A model generated the notes under the pieces. The model had not been told where the DNA came from. It did not search any database and saw only the letters and a program-made list of their open reading frames with translations. A stretch of 64,000 nt of DNA from Helianthus annuus (Eukaryota > Streptophyta > Magnoliopsida > Asterales > Asteraceae): NCBI RefSeq assembly GCF_002127325.2, contig NC_035443.2:147760415-147824414 (forward strand), written 5' to 3'. Position 1 is the stretch's first letter. Every line of letters begins with the position of its first letter. Of this stretch, positions 56,271 through 64,000 are shown one piece after another. A program made the translations under genes and the position numbers.

Positions 56271-57896
56271 ATTTCGGTATTAAAGGATTCACAAAAACGG
56301 ATTTTCAAATAATTCTGAAATTCACACAATCTAAAATCCGTTCAATCTCTTTTTCAAAACAAATAAATCAGATGAATATCTGATAAAACGATGACAACAG
56401 ATCGTGTGAAGATTCGCTCGTGCGTGTATCCGATACTTCACAAAAACCTCGGATTACCTGCAGTTTATGAATTTAGTGCACGACAACCTATTCGAAATAT
56501 GTTTTCCAAATTCTCATGCAAATTGCTAATCATCATTGGACCGTTTATATATGGCAATGTGTATGATGATTGGGACAATTGAGATGCACTTCACTGTGAT
56601 TGGACCGTAATCTAGAAACGTAATCTAAGTCATAAGTCCTTGATAAGTCACAACCGACACCAAACTCACATGCTTCCACTCACATGCACTTCACTGTGAT
56701 TGCTTTTCAACTATGATTGGGCCAAACTCATCCACTAACACTTTGAATTAATATTGTGAAACAATCAAATGGCCGACAAACTTTATGATGAATTAATTTC
56801 TCATTGGGCCGCTAATTTTTGATCAAGGTTATTGATTGGGCCATTTGATTTTAATATGAATATTATTGAGGCCGTTAGTTACTTGGGCCGGTGCACAAAT
56901 ATGCTGATAGGGCCGATGATATATATGGCAATGTGTATGGTGATTGAGCCGTTTATAACACTTATCACTTGCAACTTCAATTAATTCAATGTTTAATGAC
57001 CGGCAATGGGCTGACGATGTGAAGGATGATTGGGTCGCTGAATTATGTTGAATAAGCCGACAACATCAGATATTTGATACATTCTCATAGGGCCTTATCA
57101 TAAAAGTAGACGACACACCATTACCCAAGTTAATTTGATTGGCCCATGAACTACAATTCTTTGACTAATAATCTGATTGAACTGATGACAGCACATGCAA
57201 CTTTGATTCTATTTTTGAACTTGGCCGACAACTTTGGTCTTCACATGCAAACATTAATATACGACACACTAATATCACATGCAATTCTGACTGACTGACA
57301 TACTAAAGCTGAAGACAACACATACAATCTGATTGTTTTAATTTGATTGGTCTGATGAATATTAAACACGTGAACTGATAACCACTTTCAAATGGGAGTC
57401 GTGTTTCAAACGGTTGGAATCTTTCAAACGGGAGCACACCCTCAAACAGTCACACCTTCAAACGGTCAGGACTGCTTCAAACGGTCAGTTCAAACGGGAA
57501 CCCCCATTTCAAACGGTATGTGTCAATTTCAAACGGACAGTTGCTGCTTTCAAACGGAATGAGGCTGTTTTCAAACGGAAGCACTTGTTTTCAAACGGAA
57601 TGTATCACTTTCAAACGGACTCTCGCTGATTCAAACGAAATCGGACCTAAAAACTCGAATTTCTCCTAATTGGCTAGGAGTTTGAATCTGAAATTTGGTA
57701 GGGTTGTAAATCAAGTGTTTTCGCACAACATATCAAAAAATCAGACGATTTGGACCGTAAAAACCTGTTCAATTTGACTATTTTCAGTGAAAACCGTGAT
57801 AAGAATGAAAAAGATGAAGAAATCTATGAAATTCAGATCTGAAATCGATGTAATCAGGTACGAATCAATGTGTTTGATCGTGCAATCGAGCTCCTA
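56271..57896 (-). other. Leader of H with word arrays
   Basis: Noncoding. It contains many TTGGGCC-like words (about 56535-57150), cacatgcaa words, and a dense TTCAAACGG array at 57405-57640. PBS complement at 57897-57908. Confidence 0.8.
57405..57640. repeat. TTCAAACGG word array in H leader
   Basis: About twelve copies of ttcaaacgg or ctcaaac variants at 14-30-bp spacing, like the arrays of C and D but with a different word. Confidence 0.9.
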
Positions 57897-57910
57897 GCTC
57901 TGATACCACT

Positions 57911-58301
57911 TGTAGGACCGGTTTTGACGCCGTTCGATTGCGTAACGAACGTTCGACGTGCGGAATCCGTGAACGTGCGTGACCGAACACACAATAAGTA
58001 CTAGAAACGTGATTTTATTGATGAAGATGACGTGTACGGTACAAAAATCACGTGTAGAGAGCTTTCTCTCTCTAGACTTTCTCTCTCTAGACTTGAATCA
58101 CCAAAATCACAAATGGAGCAAAAGTCTTACAACTTATGACATAATCTCCTATTTATAGGCCTTGGAATTAATGAGACTTCTCATTAATTACCAAAACGCC
58201 ACCTTACTAATTTTATCTGAATATTACAATAAGTGCTTGATTTCTTCGGTTTCTCGCTACGGCTCGGGTTGACGAAGGCGATAGACATTAATGCACTAAC
58301 A
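57911..58301 (-). repeat. 5' LTR of H
   Basis: 391 bp, with TATA box at the complement of 58150-58157, followed by atttt. Confidence 0.92.
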
Positions 58302-58643
58302 ATTTTGTTCACACTTAGAAATAAATATACGGATTCTTAATCATTAACTAAGAATTAAACATTTTACTAACCTCACTTTCAATGTATAAGTCGGTTATCC
58401 GTGTGCCGGATCGATCCGCTTCTTTATATGTACCTTCCGTACCAGAATTGGTCTCATTCATTCATGAAATATGCTCCCACTCGTGGGCATCCTTCCACTA
58501 GCTTCAATACTACCATATCACTGAGAATTCCATCATATTTATCTATAAATAAATAGTTAGCACATAACCTTTCATAATTGTGTCCTACAGGGTGTTTGTT
58601 CGCCTATTGTTTCCTTCAAAATTTTCTTACGTACATGCTAAAC

Positions 58644-61600
58644 TGTCACACCCCGATTTCCACGTGTCTCACCGGTGGGGGATTACCGTGACGATGTCGG
58701 CAACAATATAGTCAAACCACACAATTATATAATGCACAGCGAAAGCATAATTTAAATATGTAATTTCAACCTCTGATTGTAATATCAAAATGTATTACAG
58801 AAGTTGAATATCCACAGTGGATCGTAAATACAGATAAAGTATTGTTCCATTAGATACTGCAATCAAGCTTGCGAGGCTTATCCCGACGCTAGGGAGCTAA
58901 TACCAGCCAATTACGTTTAGGTACCTGCACTTAATCTTTTTGGGGAAAATACGTCAGTTTACACTGGTAAATACATTCAACTGACACATTTGAAAATATT
59001 TATGAAAATTGATTTGAATGCACAAGGCACAAACTCTTTTATAACTTGGGAAAATTCATAATGATCTTGTGAACGTTTTACATGTTCTTTTATGCGTTCA
59101 GTAGCCCGGGTCGTGCCGGGTTAAAGATTTATAGACACACCACGTTTGCGTAAAACCGTAGTATGAAAACCAACGGCTACGTCTTTTAGTTTTAATGTCG
59201 ACACTTTATACCGGGTGTACGCCTACACCGGGATGTCGATGGTCGTGGCCATTTCGTAAAATGATGCCAAGGATATCCGGGACAACGGTCATTAAACCCC
59301 CCAAAGGCTTATAAGCAACAAAACTGTTTAAATGAGCCGATCATATTTAATCAATTAACCACCTAAGCGATGTAATTATATAATGCTCAATCAAGCGGTA
59401 TTAATATACCGTAACCCAAGCCCATATAGGGGAAATAAGTTAAAGTATTTACCTTTGCAAGTATTAATCCTTAATTTAGATCAAGTCACCGATAGCTTTT
59501 ACTGGGGCTCCTAATCTGGAACGAAGGTTTTAATTAACCTCTTAGAATCCTAACGGTCCTTATATTAGCCGTAGCTTAAACCGGTTGATTCCGATATATA
59601 GATATGGTTAATTCGCACGAAAAGGCGAAAACCGAGAATGGAGTATGATTTGGACCCGACAAGTTTAGTGACTTGTTTTATATGGGTTTATAGTTCATAC
59701 TCTGGATTTTGGGGTTCAAATAATATAATTTGACCCATATCGGCTATTGCACGAAAACTAGTTCCGTGGGCCGTACCGTGTGCGCAAATAGGCGAAACGG
59801 ATAACCATAAGAGTCCTACGCTTATTTCCTAAGTCAATATGCCTTAAAAGTATTTTGGTATCAGTAGGATACCTTCCGTAATGCCCGTAACGAGTTTAAG
59901 TTTATATTATGCCCTGTAGGGGCTTTTCGGTCACTTTAAAGACTTTAAAAATGGCTTTTCGAGTTCTACAGGAAATCTGAGTTTCCCGAACAGCTTATAA
60001 AGCTTAAAATACTTTATTTATTATTTATAACCAGTGGCAATTGGAATCGGGTCAAAAGACCTTGTAGAACTCCCGTTTTGGCCAAAAAGGGCATATTCGG
60101 TATTTACCGAACCGTAGCCATAACCGCAGGTTATGAGCAAGGTAAAAATTATTAAAAATCTTTAAAATTCCCAAAATATTATTTTACCACAGTGGGTAAA
60201 AGTTTTGGTGACGAAAACTTGGGTTAGATGGGCGTTATGCTAATTGCGCCGTTAATTACAAAACTTTCTTAAAAGTGCGCCTTTTAGCATAACTCTCATT
60301 CTAGGCCTCGGATTGACGTGAAACTTTAAGGACATGCTTATAATTCAACAAGCAAGGTTTTGGCCCGTTCACGTGTCCGAAATACTCGTTTTAATTTTAT
60401 AAGGCCGTTACGGTCGACTTTTAGGCGAATGACGGAATTGCGCAAAAGACTCGGATAACTCATGAACCGACCACAGAGGCTTATACCAACATGTGACCTG
60501 GTCCTAAGAGAGTCCTAAGGTATATTTATACCTCACTAAAACGGGTCAGAACTGAAGTCAAAGCAGAAGTCAAACTTTTGCGACATTCGGCTCCGAACCG
60601 GTTCTATATAGTAAATGATCGATTCAAACGAGCGCAAACATGTTTATATACTTATTATCATGTTTTATGATTATCAAAACAGGTTCCATAACATATATAT
60701 TACAGATTATGCATAAATCGCCAAAATAGCTTTCTGTTGACTTTTTAACCGCACGTTTGACTCGATAATTGACATAGTTAGAGTGGTGATCAGGGGGAAC
60801 CATTTTAGAGGTTTAATACCCACATAAATACCAACTCATAACCATTTTTGATTCGTCATAAGACTGAATCATTTGCGAGTTATTGTAATGACAACCGTTA
60901 GTTACGACGGTTGCGTTTATGAGCTATAACTATGGAAATGTGAAACCAAAATGGTTATGAACGACTTACAGAAGTTGCTTCTTGATTATAGAGCAGAAGA
61001 GAATGCTTGGGAGCACTTAGAATGATCAGAGAGGTGTTGTTTGATTTGTGTGAATGTTATGTGCCAAACTTGGCTATTTATAGCCAATGTCAAGCAAGCA
61101 TGATCATTACAAGCACTACAACAGGTCAAGGGTGATGGGTAGGTGTCCCCTAAGTGTTATGGGTCGAGCATAGGGTGCCCATGCCCATTTGTTGGTTGTT
61201 GATCATTCAAAAGCTCCAAAAGCCAATTAGTTACTACAATTCTGCATCTGGGCACTTTACGCGGCCCGCATGGGAGTTCCCATGCATTTTAATGCGGGTC
61301 GCCTAAAGGTTAAGAAATCAGGCGAGTTAGTGAGGAGGCTCGCGGCCCGCCTCGACTTATGTCTAAACCTTACGCGGGTCGCGTGAGGTTATATTTTCTG
61401 AATTTTTCAAATCTTTTATAATGATTACAGAATCGGGCCATTAATAACGAAATCTTTCGTAATGATTTACCTGACCTTTCGGTTTTGAAGGGGTAACTTT
61501 GCGGTTTGGCCCTCGGTTATTTACCGATAGGGGCCTCGTGTTAATTACCCGCATTATTAAGTCCCCGGTTTATTTATTAATTATATTGGAAAGCCTTAAC

Positions 61601-62030
61601 TTTCACTGTTGACGCTTTTAACCCTTCTTCTACGAATTCGATCGTAACTTTCTCGTTTCATATCGAAACTTCGCGAAATTCATATATATTATTTTAGTGA
61701 GGGTATAATACCGTTACAAAGTCTTGGGAACGTTAAAGGGTCACTCAGAGGTATTATTAAACATGTTGACACAGTTAACCCCTGTAGTTTGTAATCTCTC
61801 ACTTTCTTCCGCGTTTTGTTTTTGTACGATCTATAATTTATTCGTTTGAAGGTTTAGGCATTATTTAGGGATACTATACAGTATATTTACCCTTGTTGAC
61901 ATTTTATAACCCTCGAATTTATATACTTTCAAGGTTTGTCAAAATTAGTCCTTTATTTATTATAGATGCCACGTGTAAACAAATGACACGTGTTAACACA
62001 TCATTGGACACAAAAATTCGAGGTGTTACA
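58644..62030 (-). repeat. 3' LTR of L
   Basis: 3387 bp, TGTCACACCCCG ... GAGGTGTTACA. A sense TATA box is the complement of 61075-61082. Upstream on the sense strand (61258-61390) are four gcggcccgc/gcgggtcgc words. No gene is present in this stretch. Confidence 0.88.
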
Positions 62031-62048
62031 TCCTCACCCCCTTAAAAT

Positions 62049-62067
62049 AAATCTCGACCCGAGATTT
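62049..62067 (-). other. Palindromic 3' module of L
   Basis: aaatctcgacccgagattt, with the polypurine complement accccctt at 62036-62043 next to it. It overlaps the stop codon of pol (62068-62066). Confidence 0.8.
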
Positions 62068-63154
62068 ACTCAAATAAATAGGGGTATTTTTCTTTCATTG
62101 TAGCTTCGACTTCCCACGTATATTCAGGACCTCTACGAGCATCCCATTTGACTTTTACAATCGGTACGTGCTTTCTGCGAAGCTTCTTCACCTGTCGATC
62201 TTCAATCGACAAAGGTTTTTCTATGAACTTTAAGCTCTCATCTATATGCACATCTGTGTGTGGAATCACCAACGACTCGTCGGCGAAGCACTTTTTGAGA
62301 TTGCAGATGTGGAACACATTGTGAATTCCATTGAGCTCTTCCGGCAAGTTTAGTTTATAGGCAACTGATCCGACTCGTTCAATGACCTCAAAAGGTCCTA
62401 TGTATCTCGGACTCAGTTTGCCCTTCTTGCCGAAGCGCATCACCCCCTTCCAGGGTGACACCTTAAGTAATACCTTTTCACCCACTTCGAAGTGAAAATC
62501 CTTACGCTTTGGATCAGCGTAGCTCTTCTGCCTATCGCGGGCAGCCTTGAGACGTTCCCGGATCTGGACAATCTTGTCCGTTGTCTGGAAAACAATCTCT
62601 GGTCCCGACAATTGGACCTCTCCTACTTCCGCCCAACAAACAGGCGATCTACATTTCCTACCATATAATGCCTCAAAAGGCGCAGCCTTTATGCTGGTGT
62701 GGTAGCTATTATTGTAGGAGAATTCGATCAGGGGTAGGTTTTTATCCCAGCTACCACCTAAATCGATCGCACATGCACGAAGCATGTCTTCTAGCGTTTG
62801 GATAGTACGCTCACTTTGACCGTCCGTCTGTGGATGGTAAGCCGTACTAAAATTTAAACGCGTGCCCAAAGATTGCTGGAAACTCTTCCAGAAGTGTGAT
62901 GTGTATCTAGTATCCCTGTCGGAGATAATAGACACAAGTATGCCGTGTAAGGCTACAATCTTATCAACATAAAGTTGGGCTAACATATCGGAGCTATACG
63001 TCTCCTTGATGGGTAGAAAATGAGCTGATTTAGTCAGCCTATCGACTATGACCCATATTGTATCATTTCCTTTCCTGGTCTTGGGTAACTTGGTTATGAA
63101 ATCCATAGTTACGCATTCCCACTTCCACTCGGGAAGTTCAGGCTGTTGTAGCAA
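62066..63154 (-). CDS. Gypsy integrase core, C-terminus and chromodomain (L)
   Basis: 362 codons to a TAA at 62068-62066. The catalytic triad is D18 (TMDFITKLP), D79 (IISDRDTRY) and E115 (DGQSERTIQ), with 35 residues between the last two. The basic tail follows ([20 protein letters not shown]), then [10 protein letters not shown] and a chromodomain-like end ([24 protein letters not shown]). It is in frame with the upstream block, separated by one TAA at 63169-63167. The core appears intact. Confidence 0.93.
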   Translation of the reverse strand: MLQQPELPEWKWECVTMDFITKLPKTRKGNDTIWVIVDRLTKSAHFLPIKETYSSDMLAQLYVDKIVALHGILVSIISDRDTRYTSHFWKSFQQSLGTRLNFSTAYHPQTDGQSERTIQTLEDMLRACAIDLGGSWDKNLPLIEFSYNNSYHTSIKAAPFEALYGRKCRSPVCWAEVGEVQLSGPEIVFQTTDKIVQIRERLKAARDRQKSYADPKRKDFHFEVGEKVLLKVSPWKGVMRFGKKGKLSPRYIGPFEVIERVGSVAYKLNLPEELNGIHNVFHICNLKKCFADESLVIPHTDVHIDESLKFIEKPLSIEDRQVKKLRRKHVPIVKVKWDARRGPEYTWEVEATMKEKYPYLFE

Positions 63155-63166
63155 GCCAGACGGCTT

Positions 63167-64000
63167 TTAGTGTTCGGCTTTGACTTGAGCACAAGTCAAG
63201 CACTTTGCTACATGGGCGGCTACAGACTTTTTCAAGCCTATCCACCAATAATTTGCCTTTAAGTCTTGGTACATTTTATCAGCACAAGGATGGACTGAGT
63301 ATTTGGAACTATGGGCTTCCTGGAGAACAACATCTCGTAGTCCCCCATAAATCGGAACCCATATACGTCCATTCAGCCTAAGAATTCCATCCTTGCTAAG
63401 AGTCAACTGCTCCTCAGTTACTCCTAGCTTTTCATTTGGATAATTAGCTTCCAACACAGCCTCTCGCTGTGCAGCCAAAATCCTTTCAATCAAATTATTT
63501 TTAACTTCAATGCTCTTGGCATTGATTCGAATGGGTTTTACCCTTTCTTTCCTGCTCAATGCATCGGCGACTACATTCGCCTTGCCGGGATGGTACCTGA
63601 TTTCACAGTCATAATCATTCAGGGTTTCCATCCAGCGGCGTTGTCTCATGTTCAACTCCTTCTGGTTGAACAGGTGCTGGAGGCTTTTGTGATCAGAATA
63701 AATCACAAATTTAATACCATAAAGGTAGTGCCTCCATAACTTTAGTGCAAATACAACGGCACCCAACTCCAAATCATGGGTGGTGTAATTCTTTTCATGC
63801 ACCTTTAATTGCCTTGAAGCATAGGCAATCACCTTGCCCTTCTGCATAAGAACACACCCCATGCCTGTATGTGATGCATCGCAGTAAACTACGAATTCAT
63901 CTGTACCCTCAGGTAAGGTCAACACAGGTGCGTTGCTTAGCTTTTGCTTCAGTATTTCAAAGGATTCTTGCTGCTTCGGGCCCCAAATGTACTTTTCTTT
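63167..64000 (-). CDS. Gypsy RNase H and integrase zinc finger (L), partial
   Basis: The 252-codon ORF (63925-63167) shows RNase H VVYCDAS (D16), [19 protein letters not shown] and VADALSRK, then the integrase HHCC finger ([10 protein letters not shown] ... CLTCAQVK). The frame stays open above 63925 to the window end, where the RT connection region would be. It ends at a TAA (63169-63167) that splits it from the integrase core. This is the only stop visible in the 1.9 kb of pol present. Confidence 0.92.
   Translation of the reverse strand, partial: KEKYIWGPKQQESFEILKQKLSNAPVLTLPEGTDEFVVYCDASHTGMGCVLMQKGKVIAYASRQLKVHEKNYTTHDLELGAVVFALKLWRHYLYGIKFVIYSDHKSLQHLFNQKELNMRQRRWMETLNDYDCEIRYHPGKANVVADALSRKERVKPIRINAKSIEVKNNLIERILAAQREAVLEANYPNEKLGVTEEQLTLSKDGILRLNGRIWVPIYGGLRDVVLQEAHSSKYSVHPCADKMYQDLKANYWWIGLKKSVAAHVAKCLTCAQVKAEH

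Larger units (their letters stand above)
51992..58301 (-). mobile_element. Element H: gag-only SIRE-type copia derivative
   Basis: LTRs 51992-52383 (392 bp) and 57911-58301 (391 bp), TGTAGGACCGG ... CACTAACA, differ by four substitutions and one 1-bp indel that I see. Target duplication atttt is at 51987-51991 and 58302-58306; the empty site is at about 46041-46055 (cattcattttgttcac). PBS complement at 57897-57908; polypurine complement tctccccttgg at 52385-52395. Inside are a leader, part of gag, no protease/integrase/RT at all, a perfect inverted repeat and a 3' region homologous to that of C. It depends on enzymes from elsewhere. Confidence 0.93.
58644..64000 (-). mobile_element. Element L: Ty3/gypsy chromovirus, 3' part (runs off the right edge)
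   Basis: 3' LTR 58644-62030, polypurine and palindrome module 62031-62067, then pol on the minus strand to the window end. It is inserted in G's internal region after gctaaac; taaac (58639-58643) is the predicted duplicated target, to be found again at L's unseen right end. Confidence 0.9.

Overview
The window reads as a stretch of plant nuclear heterochromatin made almost entirely of nested LTR retrotransposons. I found no host protein-coding gene, rRNA or tRNA. Every coding block belongs to Ty3/gypsy chromoviruses (gag with CCHC knuckles, protease, reverse transcriptase, RNase H, integrase and a C-terminal chromodomain-like tail; Tekay-like) or to Ty1/copia elements of the SIRE/Maximus type (very long gag, copia-order PR-INT-RT-RH, long 3' noncoding region). 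Primer-binding sites of the initiator-Met-tRNA type (TGGTATCAGAGC) recur. A eudicot, probably Asteraceae, is my inference from the general look of the elements; the sequence alone does not prove it.

Left half (1-32917) is a nested stack. A gypsy element E (+ strand, leader and gag at 29150-31254, pol to 32917) lies to the right of copia element D (- strand; gag at 2187-2896, leader, PBS 28538-28549, 5' LTR 28552-29149), which probably sits in E's leader or LTR. D's leader was split by copia element C (+ strand, 4098-28403). C's leader was split by gypsy element B (- strand, 5019-18954, 5-bp target duplication aagac). B's left LTR was split by a small non-autonomous element A2 (- strand, 5585-9532, target duplication acgta). 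A second, nearly identical A copy (A1, 1-2150) is at the left edge.

Right half (32918-64000) continues the nesting. Gypsy element K (- strand, 3' LTR 32918-35426 plus integrase tail) was interrupted by G, a non-autonomous - strand element family arranged as a chain LTR-internal-LTR-internal-LTR (36185-51069 and on). Within G are J, a 6.6-kb solo LTR carrying an internal ~2.9-kb tandem duplication (37573-44207, duplication ttggt); H, a gag-only copia derivative with a perfect 235-bp inverted repeat (51992-58301, duplication atttt); and gypsy L (- strand, from 58644 past the right edge).

How the parts relate: autonomous-type elements (B, C, E, K, L) carry the enzymes but all visible copies are broken by nonsense codons, frameshifts or deletions. 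A, G and H keep only cis signals (LTR, PBS, PPT, leader) and would depend on enzymes from elsewhere. Two cross-family patterns stand out. First, several unrelated LTRs carry a family-specific array of a short, CG-rich or palindromic word directly upstream of a TATA box. Second, A, B, G, K and L share a palindromic module next to the polypurine tract. The most unusual single object is the hairpin-forming repeat in H.
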